Below, piece after piece: positions 1 to 10,900 of a stretch of DNA of 64,000 nucleotides. Position 1 is the first letter of the stretch, and the number at the start of each line of letters is the position of its first letter. The DNA comes from Symsagittifera roscoffensis (Eukaryota; Xenacoelomorpha; Acoela; Convolutidae): NCBI RefSeq assembly GCF_963678635.1, contig NC_087067.1, forward strand, positions 10,401,716-10,465,715. The letters run 5' to 3'. The notes under the pieces were generated by a model, which was not told the origin of the DNA, made no database searches, and saw nothing but the letters and a program-made list of their open reading frames with translations. Both the position numbers and the translations under genes were made by a program.

Positions 1-479
1 GCTAAAACTATACCAAGAAAACACAAAATTTACGATAATAATTACTCAGTATAAAAATTTAAATCAAACTTTTCTATAATCAACTGGGAACGCTTTTACA
101 GGCAAAATGAATGAAACAGTTTTACCAACAACGTTGTACTAAGTTTTTAAAAAAAGTGCCCCGCAAAAACTAATTTTCATCCGTAACGACAAGCAAAAAA
201 TGAACTTCTAAAATGAACAATTCATTTCGAAACTTTTCAGCTCAAAAACCACTGTGCGTGAAAAATGGAATAAGATTAGTGATGCTGAAATATCAAAAAA
301 ATCAGCGAATCATTTTTCTGTTGAAAAAAGTTCCTTCGGTAAAATCAATACAAAAATTTTCATATTGGCATATCTGCATGACTTCAAATGTTCAACTTTA
401 GGCTGCTTTTATGATAACGTTACGACAACCCAACCCTCTTTCCTCAAAGATGACTTGAACTTGAATAACAAAAATGAAC
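1..479. other. A/T-rich leader, no gene seen
   Basis: No convincing gene is visible. Short open frames exist, but they have A/T-driven composition and no recognisable motif. The right part may already be the eroded start of the LINE relic that follows. Confidence 0.4.
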
Positions 480-1560
480 TTTGTTTCAGGTTTTTTACCA
501 GCGTTGAGTGCAAAATAGAACTTTCAAAACTAATATCAAAAAAACCATCGGGTCCTCTGACATTCTAGTATGGGCGCCAAAAGAAGTTTGCAATGAAATA
601 TACTCACAATTTTCTTTCAGTTTCAATGAATACCTAGAAAAAAAAAACAATTTTTGTCCCGATATGCCTAAAGAAGCGCTTATTACACCAATGTAAAAAA
701 AATGACGATCCACAACTAACAAAAAACTCAATAACAGGTGCATTGTCAAAAGTATTCAAAAAAATTTTACACAAACAAATAAACGAATATCTTACATCGT
801 AAAACCTGCTATGCAACCCCTTTTCGGTTTTAGAGCATACTATTCAACAAAAGATGCAATCTTATTCTGCATCAAACTTTTTTGAAAATCAATTGATCGC
901 AACAAGTTTGTTGCTTGTTCAATATTGGATTTTTCTAAAGCATTCAACTCTAATGATCATAAGTTTCTACAACAAAAACTTAAATCTCTGAACTTTCCTG
1001 AAAACGCAATAGAAACGAAAATGGTTTCATCAGCAACAGACAACAGAAAATAATCGTCAACAACATGAACCAGATTGGATTTCATTGCAACAAGTTGTCC
1101 CTCAGGGCACCGTTTTGGGACCCTTGATCTTTAATCCGTATATCAACGACTTATGAATATAATGTTGCGTAATTTTTTCAAAATAGCATAGTATGCAGAT
1201 GACACGCTCATTTTTTTGCGAAAACCAAAATGCCGATTTAGCAACAAAAGAACTAAAAAATACTTGCAAAATTTTAACAAAATATTTTTATAAGCATTCA
1301 ATACAACTGAGCACTAAAAAACGGAACTCATCATTGTCAGCAGAAAAAATGTGCGAATGCGAAACCACGAGAACAAAAACCTTTCAATGACATTAGACTT
1401 AAATATGTTTGAAGAAAAAAGCAAAATCAAAACTCTCGGAGTGATATTAGATCAGTTTCTATTGTTTCAGGAAACAGTTAACCTAAACTGCTACTGAGAA
1501 AACAAGTCATCTTCATTACCCGGCCCTACTCTTAAGTGAAAATCAGCAATTTTTTGTTTT
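480..1560 (+). pseudogene. Decayed non-LTR retrotransposon reverse transcriptase
   Basis: Fragments of a LINE reverse transcriptase can be read in shifting frames. In order they are: a KKPSGP motif near 540 (fingers region), a PKEALITP-like segment near 665, a FGFR-like block near 825, LDFSKAFNSNDHK near 925-965 (catalytic palm motif A), VPQGTVLGPL near 1095-1125 (motif B region) and YADDTLIF near 1195 (the active-site YADD box). Stops and frameshifts lie between nearly every block, so this is an old dead copy. Motif order and spacing fit jockey/CR1-type LINEs like the better copies at 30.8-40.6 kb. No endonuclease domain is visible upstream. Confidence 0.75.
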
Positions 1561-2174
1561 CACTAGAAAAACAACAGAGCTGAGCCATAAAGTTCTGCTG
1601 CGATCGTGCTAAGTTTGACTCATTGTCTGATTTAAAAATTAATTTTAATACAATTCCTATACCCATGTTTTTTGATTGGAAAAAAATCACCATTTCTGGA
1701 AAATTAAAAATCAGCTGTCACCTGTGTCCTTGAAAATTTAGTACGAAAACTACCATTTCGACATAAATATGAGAACTAAAAAATTCTACTTCGTTGAAAA
1801 ATTTTAAGAACAATTTTTGGAAAACTTGTTTTTTAAGAGATCGTTATTGATTTGGAAAAAAATTTTAGATGACAAAGTTAATTTATGGGGTATACTATCA
1901 TGCCAACATGCGATGATCAACTTTAAAAGTTTCTATGATTATTGAAGAAAGATCTATCAGTTGCAACTTATAGCAAATTAACATGGAAAAATTTGCAGTT
2001 CAGTTAGGGAAAAATAGTAACTCCATTTGTCAAATTTTTTTCTATAATATACATGTTCAAATTATACCTTGTTTTTATTGTAAGCTTATCCTAACTTAAT
2101 TTTCATTTATATCTGACATACACTTGCTTTTTTGAAAATAAATTAATTACGCAATTTAAGTGTTTTTTTCTCTT
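1561..2174. other. A/T-rich intergenic, nothing recognised
   Basis: No open frame of interest and no repeat I could define. It probably holds the eroded 3' end of the LINE relic. Confidence 0.35.
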
Positions 2175-2202
2175 TTGAGACCTTAATCTGACGAAGTCTC
2201 AA
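2175..2202 (+). repeat. Inverted repeat (hairpin) before small ORF
   Basis: A perfect 7-bp stem, TTGAGAC (2175-2181) pairing with GTCTCAA (2196-2202), with a 14-base loop. It sits directly before the small reading frame at 2205. It may mark the edge of an inserted segment; no function is implied. Confidence 0.4.
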
Positions 2203-2204
2203 CC

Positions 2205-2432
2205 ATGGAGAAGGAACTTGCGAACTGCCATGCGGTGTATGACATAGCAGCATACAAGAAGAGAAGGGTGTGTGTCACAGACAAGAAGTACAGTGTGAAC
2301 AAGTCACCCTTCATTCAGATTCGATTCTTCACTGCAAAGGAGAACGAAGTCTGAAAGCAAGTTGCCTGTGTCAACTATACTTTGAACAAAATCAAAGACT
2401 GGTCCAAGTTATGTGAGAATTTATGTTTTTGA
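2205..2432 (+). pseudogene. Small broken reading frame, possibly PC4/SUB1-like
   Basis: An ATG at 2205 opens a basic 49-codon frame, ended by TGA at 2352. The same frame then continues for 25 codons to a second TGA. The stretch is clearly richer in G/C than its flanks and looks coding. The pattern of a Lys/Arg-rich start, a VCVTDKKYSV strand, an IQIRFF strand, then YTLNKIKDWSKL resembles the strand-strand-helix layout of the PC4/SUB1 single-strand-DNA-binding coactivator fold. The resemblance is by eye and weak. Either a single stop broke a small gene or exon, or this is a retrocopy fragment. I see no introns. Confidence 0.3.
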
Positions 2433-3686
2433 AAGTTGCAATGTTCAATAACTCTGTTGAGTGATGTTATTATAGTCATGTATTTCAAATGTTCATCTTA
2501 TTGAATCATTTTTTAAAAATTCTTTGAGCTGATCATTATGAGTTGGAACATTGCTTCGCCAAAAACCTTGTTTTGGCACTTTTTTATATCGTTTTTCATG
2601 AAAGGTCCCAGAAATTTTCGCTAAAAGTTTTGGAATCTCGAAACTTACCAAAACTGCAAGATTTGAATACAGAACTTAAAAAAATTCTCAATTTGAGTGG
2701 AAGGCGTAAAAATTTTTTAGGTTATCGCTCCGATATTTAAAAAAAACATATCTTACAGAGTATCGTAGGAAAGAAAACATTTTGAAATACAATCAAAAAT
2801 TTAAGTTAGAAAAGGAGGAGTACGATTAACCGGTTGATTATATCCCCTCGGTTTTGTCTTATGTAGAAACATTCAAAAAAACTTGTATCGTTTTTTGACG
2901 AGTGCACTGTAGAAAAGGAACGCTCAGAAATTGAAAAAAATTCTCAGAAATTTTGATTTGATTAAGCATGACTTTTCATCAAATACAAAAAAAGATATAA
3001 ATTTGTTGTACCTGTAATGTTTTGAACCCAAACGTAAATTTGAAAAAAAATTAAATCAAAAACTTCCTTTTGGTGGTCTAATTGGATACGGAAATTCCTG
3101 TATGGAATAATTTTTTTGCAAACTCCAAAACCGTACGACTTCATGCAATTCTGTGAAAAACAATTTTCGAGCTTGAAAAAAAATGAAAAAATCAAAAGCT
3201 CCAGAAACGGAGTATTTTTTGCAAAAAGTTATAAAAATTTCAGTCAGAATTTTTGGAAAAAAAGTTTACAAACTTGGATGACTACGCATGCTCAAATTTT
3301 TGCTTTTTGATTTTTAAAGATGAACAAATTGATTGGAGGTGTAGCAACTACCCATTTCGTCATGCCAAAAATCTTCACTAAGCAGAAAAAGTTTTTTAAA
3401 CGTACGTGTAGTCGATCTCTTTTAGTTTTTCTATAACAATTTTTTGTCATAGTTTTAATTCTAGCATGTGCAACCGTTCAAATTATGTTTTCCACTAAAT
3501 GTGAAGTAACAACAGTTTGGGTAGCAACTTTATCAAGTACAGTCGGTTGTAATCTAGAAAATTGCACTCATTTTTGATCGGTTAATGATTGGTACCTTTT
3601 AACCCAAAATTGACAAAATTTTTGGTTTTTATCAACATTATCAACCTCTTTATGGACAAATTAGTATCGGTTGTGGCAGTTCAGCC
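2433..3686. other. A/T-rich intergenic
   Basis: No supported gene. Open frames here are short, lysine/phenylalanine-rich and typical of A/T-rich noise. Confidence 0.4.
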
Positions 3687-3751
3687 CGGGGGGGGGGGGG
3701 GTGGAGGGGATTGGATGGGGGCATTTGGTGGGGGGTGGGTGAGGTTTGGGT
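3687..3751 (+). repeat. G-tract cluster, potential G-quadruplex
   Basis: A run of 13 G followed by several further runs of 3-6 G within about 65 bases on the plus strand. In an A/T-rich background this is a strong candidate for G-quadruplex structure. It may be a remnant of the G-ended MITE family common at 6.7-12 kb. Confidence 0.5.
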
Positions 3752-4520
3752 TTGCCGACTTCCATGTATTATCATAGACAATAGAGCATCCGGTCAGCAC
3801 CCTATGTAATAACATAGGCTATAGATTTTCCAATGTAATAAGATAGGTAATAGATTTCCCAATCAAGCTCATAGTATAATTTAGTTGGCATCATGTTGAG
3901 ACAGTGATACAATACTTTGAATGAAAATATGGAAGTGATAAAATTTACCGGAAATTGAGCTAAAAAGTAATTTAAATAATTATCTGAACATATAAAGCTC
4001 ATATTAGCTGAATCAATATTGAAATCAATATTAATCGTAATTTTCGATTGGCTATTTACTATTTACTATTTTAATTTACTATTTAGATGATCTCACTTAT
4101 CTCACAAAACAGTATTCAATCTAGCTGAAACTACGTCGAAACTACCGAAACTTCGAAAAAAGCCAAGTTTCTGTAGAATTTCAAGTTTTTGGAAAAAATT
4201 GCAGAAATCTCGATAATTTGTGCAATTGTTTTTTGGCCAGCTTAGGGTATTGGGGTGTCCCAAGTTGTGGTTGTATAATTACCAAAACGATAATTACCTA
4301 AATGAATGCTTTCATGAAAAGAGCCTAGCTTTCATAAAAGGACTGTTATGTTATGAATTTGGGCTCTGATTCATTGCGAGCGTCTGTATGAACCAGATCA
4401 AGCTAGTGCAAAAATTAGCGGTAGGCGAAGCAAGAGAAGTTTCGACACAAACATTTCAATTTGTATTAATTTTTGTTATTAAAGCTTTGTTCCAGCTCCA
4501 ATGAGCAGTGTCGCCTCGGA
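3752..4520. other. A/T-rich intergenic downstream of peptide gene
   Basis: No gene seen. It lies 3' of the minus-strand peptide precursor and should contain its 3' UTR and polyadenylation site, but I found no clean AATAAA on the minus strand. Confidence 0.35.
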
Positions 4521-6028
4521 TCAACCCATCAGTCCCTTCACGAGGCCACCCAACAACCCTCGTGTTTCGTCATCGTCATCGTCTTCAGCCTCCCTTATCG
4601 CTGGAGCAGAGCGATGGTGCAATACAGCATGAGCTACACCTTTCAGGATTCCTCCTAGAAGCCCACGCGCCTCGTCGTCGTCTTCGAGATCCCTTGCAAT
4701 CATCTCGGGACTAGCTTCGGCACCTCGACCCATGGCAGCTTTCGCAACTCCCTTGATCAGACCACCCAGCAGTCCTCGAAGCTGCTGGTCGTCTGAGAGT
4801 TCACGCGCCATCATCTCGTTGCTTCGTCTGTGTCCCATCACTGCATGAGCTACACCTTTGATCAGTCCACCCAACAGTCCTCGAACCTGCTCATCGTTCT
4901 GAAGCTCTCGTGCAATCATTTCTGGATCGGAGCTGGAAGATCGATGATGAATGACCGCATGAGCGACTCCCTTGATCAGGCTGCCTAATAGACCCCTAGT
5001 CTCATCGTCGTCTTCCATGCTTCTTGCGATGGCTTCGGGACTGGCGGCTCGTCTTCCAGCAACTGCGTGAGCTAGACCTTTAACAAGGCCACCGAGAAGT
5101 CCGCGCATCTCCTGGTCATCAGCCACCTCTCGTGCAACCATCTCTGGTGTAGCAGATCGATGGCCCAATGCAGCATGTGCAATGCCCTTGACGAGTCCTC
5201 CCAAAAATCCTCGTAGTTGAGTATCACTCTCAAGAGCTCGTTCGATCATCTCGTTGTCGGCTGCAGTTGCTTGTCGGCCAGCCATAACAGCATGTCCTAG
5301 TCCTTTCACTAGGCCGCCTAGGAGCCCTCGTCTGTCATCATCGTCATCTTCAGCTTCTCGCTTTTCATCATCATCATCGTCGTCGTCGCCATCATCGTGA
5401 TGCTCCGCTACTGCTTTGGCTACTGCCTTGGCTCCCTTCTTCAAGAAGCTCATGAAGCCTCGCATATCAGGATCCTCCGAGATTGCACGAGCAAGCATCT
5501 CTGGGGTCGCCTCTCGTCTCTTGCGGCCCAACAAAGCTCCTAAGAGGCCTCTCATTTCTTCATTATCGTCCATTTCGCGAGCATCCATTTCATTGTCCTC
5601 GGATAGTTCGCGTTTTCCCAGGAAACTTTTAGCAAGGCCTGCTAGTATGCCTCGCATTTGCTGGTCCTCGGATAGTTCGCGTTTTCCCAGGAAACTTTTA
5701 GCAAGGCCTGCTAGTATGCCTCGCATTTGTTGGTCTTCGGATAGTTCGCGTTTACCCAGCAACGTGGACGCGAGCATCCCAAGGAAACGTTTATCGTCGT
5801 CGTCATCGTCAACCTCGCGTTGGGTCAGGGTAGAATCGGCATTTTCGACGGATCGTTTAGCTCGAACATCGTTCACCCGAGCATCCAAGAAAGCTGGAAC
5901 GGCCACAAAAAACATCGCAAAGCAGAGCAGAAGATTCTAAAACAAAATTTGAATTATGCATTAGAAATGGTCACTTTTTGAGGGTGAAACTAAAATATTA
6001 GGGTGAAATTTATATTTACCATCTTCAT
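4521..6028 (-). CDS. Secreted multi-copy amphipathic peptide precursor (antimicrobial-like)
   Basis: Two exons. Exon 1 (6028-6020) encodes Met-Lys-Met and ends at a GTAAAT donor. Exon 2 (5936-4521) follows a TTTTAG acceptor in phase 0. The 83-bp intron joins MKM to NLLLCFAMFFVAVPAFL, giving a good signal peptide. The rest (about 470 residues in all) is an array of about 13 short Gly/Leu-rich cationic peptides such as GLLGGLVKGLAHAV, each preceded by an acidic spacer ending in Arg (for example DDQQLR) and followed by GKR, GRR, GHR or HHR. This is the layout of precursors cut at acidic-x-x-Arg and basic sites; Gly-Lys-Arg and Gly-Arg-Arg ends allow C-terminal amidation. One 23-residue unit is present twice in exact tandem (69-bp DNA repeat near 5624-5760). 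The acidic spacers probably neutralise the cationic peptides. Antimicrobial or membrane-active peptides are the likely products; secreted signalling peptides are the alternative. Family not recognised. Confidence 0.8.
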
Positions 6029-6679
6029 ATTGCAAAATCTAGATGTTCTGCCCAGTCGATCTTCTTTGTCAAGATTTGGCTTCGAAGTCGTTTCAAGTAA
6101 TTGTTTCAAAAAGAATTACTTCAAAGGCTGTTTGAAAGTTTGCGTCGTTTCGAGGTTTTAGTATCAAACTAGATTATTATCTATAGATTGATTGCTATTG
6201 ACAGCAAAATGATTTGAAATACAACAGCAGGGAGGTTAAAATTAGGTTCGATTGGGTGGAAGGGAACTTGGATGACTTAGGACAGATTAATTGCCTGAGG
6301 TTAGTTTCAATAGATAATTCGACGACAAATTTGAGTCTTATTTAAGCATCAAATTCCCTCCAAAATTTCGATTTCACGTGAGTTTAAATGTGAACAAAAA
6401 TTTAGCGTTTTTTATGTATGAAATAAGTTCAAAAGTTTGACTTTTGAGCTAAAAGTGAAGTTTCCAGGTCTCAATTCAAGTAAATTACAAATTAATTTTA
6501 TAGAAAGAACTTGAAATAAGACATCGGATTTCATATTTATGAATCCAGAACTCAGGGAATAATCAAAAGCAAACCCTCTTGAAATTATTCGAGAAAGTTA
6601 ACTTTCTTGACTTCTTATCAACCAATAAAGATCATAATGAGCTTCCTCAAAATTTTCGGCGCAGTACAAACAAGGCATA
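6029..6679. other. Upstream region of the peptide gene
   Basis: A/T-rich, no gene. It should hold the promoter and 5' UTR of the minus-strand peptide precursor. I did not find a convincing TATA box at a sensible distance and mark no promoter. Confidence 0.3.
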
Positions 6680-7229
6680 TTCAGGGCTTCTTTTTCATAC
6701 GAGTTTGAAGCATCAATTCCCCCCCCCCCCACCTCACACAAGCATCAATTTTATGGTCTAATGAGTAGTTTTACAAGGTTAATTATGAAGACCAAATATG
6801 TTTGTCATGGCTTAATTTATCAGCATGTCAATTTTTATGAAAATCGGACAAAGTGAAAGAAATTTTAATTATGAAAAACTGCAGGTGGGGGGAAAGGAAA
6901 AAGAGCCGAAGCTATTTTCAATGAATTCTCATTTGTTCTTTTTCCAACCCACTGCCAGCCACAAACACAGACATCACAATTTTATAGATTTCAGCAACGA
7001 TTTGGGGCTCGTTCAGTTCTTACATTTCAAATTTAATTTTGAAAAGCTTACTTAACGTGCAATCATTATGAAATAAAATTTGACTTGGCGAACAAACTAA
7101 TAATTGTGAACAGATTTGTTACTCAAACTTCACTGTAACATCACCCATTTAGGCGTAAAAACACGTAAAACAAACATAAAAATCGATATTTTGAAATGTG
7201 TGGGGGGGGGGAGGGTGGAAAAAAATTGG

Positions 7230-7428
7230 GGCTTTTTTTCTTTTTCCCCCCACCTCACACGAGCTTCAATATATTAGTGTAACGAGAGGCTTTACGAGGT
7301 TGAGTATGAGGACCAAATATGTTTGTCGTGGCCCTATTAGTCTGCATGTAAAATTTCAAAACAATCGGACAATGTGGTCAACAAAATTACAGGTAAAAAT
7401 TTGTAGGTGGGGAAAAGGAAAAAGAACC
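7230..7428 (+). mobile_element. MITE copy with near-perfect 8-bp flanking duplication
   Basis: Begins GGCTTTTTTTC and ends GGAAAAAGAACC, inverted ends of the family. Flanks are AAAATTGG (7222-7229) and AAAATCGG (7429-7436), matching 7 of 8 bases. An 8-bp duplication is known for hAT and P superfamily elements; assignment to either is inference. Confidence 0.6.
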
Positions 7429-7521
7429 AAAATCGGACAAAGTGAACAGTAACTTCAAATATAAAAAATTGCAGGTGAGGGGAAAAGGAAAAAGAGCCGA
7501 TTTGGTTGCTATTGAGAAGGC

Positions 7522-7730
7522 GGCTCTTTTTCCTTTTCCCCCCACCTGCGAACTTTTACATGTAAATTTGTTGACCACTTATTCGGATTGTTATGAAAAT
7601 TTACATATATACTAATAAGGCCACGACAAACATATTTGGTCTTCATACTCAACCTCGTAAAACCACTCGTTGCACTAAAAAAATGAAGCTCGTTTGAGGT
7701 GGGGGGGGGGGGGGGGAAGGAAAAAGAGCC
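7522..7730. mobile_element. Best-preserved MITE copy, perfect 8-bp target duplication
   Basis: A 209-bp element beginning GGCTCTTTTTCC and ending GGAAAAAGAGCC, with inverted ends that continue into C and G tracts. The bases on both sides are identical: GAGAAGGC at 7514-7521 and at 7731-7738. That defines the borders and the 8-bp target site duplication. It is non-autonomous and its source transposase is not in the window. Confidence 0.75.
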
Positions 7731-7819
7731 GAGAAGGCTGAGTGGCTGAGTAAAACTGAGGTGGATATACACTGTTTTTCCTCATGCCAGATGTGTTTTT
7801 AGTTAGGTCTCCACTGTTG

Positions 7820-7981
7820 GGCTCTTTTTCATTCCCCCCACCCCACCTGCAAAACTTATTCACATAATTTGATTGTTATGAAAGTTGACATGCGGTCTAA
7901 TTAATTAGGCCATGACAAACATATTTGGTTTTCATGTTTAACCTTTTAAAAGGTGGGGGGAAGAAAAAAGAAAAAAGATCC
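7820..7981. mobile_element. Further MITE copy, degraded
   Basis: Begins GGCTCTTTTTCATTCCCCCC and ends in GAAAAAAGATCC, with the family's interior words in inverted order. Flanks CACTGTTG (7812-7819) and CACGTTTG (7982-7989) match 6 of 8 bases, consistent with an old target duplication. Confidence 0.5.
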
Positions 7982-10900
7982 CACGTTTGGTTGGAAATTG
8001 AACCACCCATTCCAAAGAGGGATGAGCAAGAACAAAGGTACTTTCCACCCCCCGACCAAAATTTCAAACTTTGGCTTTTTTCATTTCCTACACCTTGCAC
8101 GAGCATCAATTTTCAATTTTCAATTTTATGGTGTACTCTTTTTCCTCCCCCCCCCCCCCTATGCGAATTTTAATAGGTAATTTTTTTCTGTTCACGGCTC
8201 TTTTTCCTTCCATAAAACAGCCCTATTCACATGGTTTTATTATTGCAAAAACACATGGGTGCTAATTAAGCCATGAAAAACGTATTTGGTCTGCATAACT
8301 AACCTTTTAAATCACCCATTACACCATAAAAAACAAGGTTTTGCGAGGTGGGGTGGGCCGGGAGAGGGGAGGGAAGGGGAGGGGGAGGACTAGCTACTGA
8401 CGAGGAAGAAGCAGCCAGTTGGTATAAAAGGAGGATGGTAAGCAGGGGGGCAACCTCTCATATCAGGATTATGGCAGGTCTAAAAAAGGCTCTTTTCAAC
8501 CCCCCGCCCCAGCATTTAATTTTTTCTGTTTCTGTTTTCATAGATGTCTATTTTTACTCCCCCCACCTTTAAATTTCAATTATGAAAAAACTTATTGAAC
8601 GTTCTCATACGCAATAAAATTTGACATTATGAACCAACTGACGACTGAACAGATTTGTTCTTCACACCTTACATCGTAACATCAAGCGTTCAGCCGAGAT
8701 AACACTTAAAACAAACTAAAAAGATGATATTTTGGAAGGTGGGGGAATGGATGGTTGTTCATCTAAAAGTCGTAGCTGTCTCGGTACTCGTTTAGAAGCA
8801 TGATCCCGTTAAAAACCTCGTTCAGAAGTATGGTCCCGAAAAATTACCTATGGTGCCGTGTGAAAATCAAACAAGAAAAATTTATGTAAGCAATTCTCAG
8901 TTTTGTCTGCGAACTGATTTTTTCACTTCAGTTGATAATATTTTCATGGAAAACTAGAGGCAAATCTAACAAAGAAATGTTTACAAACTTTCCTTTTATT
9001 TTCATCCACTTGAAATAATTCAAGTGGTCTGGCTGTACCACACTTCCTTCTAAACGAGCTTTTGAATGGCACTCATCAAAAACGGCTGGACCATACTTCT
9101 AAATGAGTGTCGCGGGGAGGGTTCTCAAGCTTGAGGGACCGAAGGCTTGAAAAATTTCAATATCAAAATCACTAAGCGATCCTATTGGCTAAATGCGTTT
9201 CTCACAAAATCGAAGTCAGTATTAACAAAAAATGTATTATATCAGTGGAAAATAATCAAAAAATTTTACAAATTGCGGGTTACAACCGCAATACTATTCA
9301 GATAAACATCACAATTTATGATTTCAAGTTCATAAGATTTTTTCAGTCTTGAAAATTCATCTGTTTGTTATCTAATCGGTCAGTATTAAGACTAACAGCC
9401 TGATTTATTTTCTTACTTTGGGATTTTCGCGAATTACTTTTGAGATTTTGAATACTCAATTCTGATTGGCTGAAAGTGAGCTAAAACTAATTTCAAGCAT
9501 GAGGGACGTCATCGAGTGTCGCTATCTTACGCAAAATGGAGCTCTTTCTCCTTCCTACCCCTCATCAGATCTTTCTGAGCCCTTAAACAAGTATCACCTC
9601 CTCAAGCAAAAGTGAGCTCTTTCTCATTTCTATCCTCCTCCCCCCACCTCGAACGAGCATCAATTTCATGATATAACGAGTGGTTTTACAAAATTAAGTG
9701 TGAAGACCAAAATGCTTACCATTGCTTAATTGCCCCGCGTGTCATTTTTCAGAACAATCGGCGGCTCTTTTCTACTTTCTCCCACGGGGCCTAGGAAATT
9801 AGGCGACAAGCAAATTAGACGAGCGTAAAGAAATTGAATTTACGGACAACCAGCATTTGCTCAGCCAAAAGCTTATTTAAGTCTGTAAACAATTTTCACG
9901 CAATTTGTACGCCAGTTATTGTCTAAATTCCGTAACTTTTGGATCGTCTAATTTCCTAGACCCCTTTCCCCACATTTCATATTTTTTAAATTTTCGTAGT
10001 TGTTTTCCGTGCTATAACGGCTAAATGCGTGATGTTAAAATAAAAGGTACAACAAACAAATCTGTTTGCAGTTATGGGCTTGTTCACCATGTAAAATTTC
10101 CTTGCCCTCTGACAATGCTGAAATAGTTTTTCAAACTTGAAAAACAAATGTGGGGAAGGGGAGTGGAAAACATCCTAATTGGTCAATGTGAAGAGTTATT
10201 TCCCAAAATTGAAAGCCCAAATGTGAAGCCCAAAATTGAAACTCTTCACTTCGATATATTTTGATTTTTTCCCCAAAATGATTAAGCTCTTTTCTGCAGC
10301 TTCAAAATTACCAGCTACAAATAAAACTTCCCAAAAAATCAGGCTAAATGAATTTCAACAATTTTGTCGACAATTTATCTTCTCCTGAGACATTATTCAT
10401 TATTCTCCACCTCCCCCCACCCCCCCTAATATGACGAGAAGGGATGAATTTACGCGCGGAAGTAAGCACGGATTTAAAAGAAACGTTGGGGGCGATTTGT
10501 TGATTTGTTCTCGTTTTAACTCACCCTGCGGCTTTTTTCCAGTTTCCCACCCCCTTCGTAAAATTACAAGATAAAAATGTTCATAAAATTTTACACGGCA
10601 TTTTGCATATAAGATATGTTGTAAAAATTTGTTTGCCTGTTCACGCTGACACGTTTTGATGCAGTTCATAACACTAAAGTCATTTTAAATAGACCTTCAT
10701 TCATTGACCTGCATACATAGCTTCAAAAAAAGGGGAACTGGAAAAGAGTCCACACAGCAAACTCGAGAACCACAAAAATGTAGAAACACAGTATAAAGAA
10801 AATAGGTTTTTTCTAGACTGGGAAGAAAAAGAGCCGAAGGTGGCGGCTTTTCTCGAATTTTTTTTCTTTCAAATTCAAATGTGAATAGCTCATTTGGTGT

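Noticed and set aside
5416-5940. 174-codon Arg/Ser-rich frame on the plus strand
   Set aside because: Antisense shadow of the peptide precursor. Its repeats mirror the acidic-spacer repeats of the minus-strand gene, which has a signal peptide and a supported splice.
7198-8572. Many short proline/glycine-rich frames in both strands
   Set aside because: Translations of the G/C tracts and A/T interiors of the MITE family; no start context and no conserved motif beyond the repeat itself.
9379-9475. Possible degenerate relative of the foldback element
   Set aside because: Only short words (CAGTATTAAGAC, TTCTGATTGGCTGAAA) are shared and the inverted arms are not recognisable.
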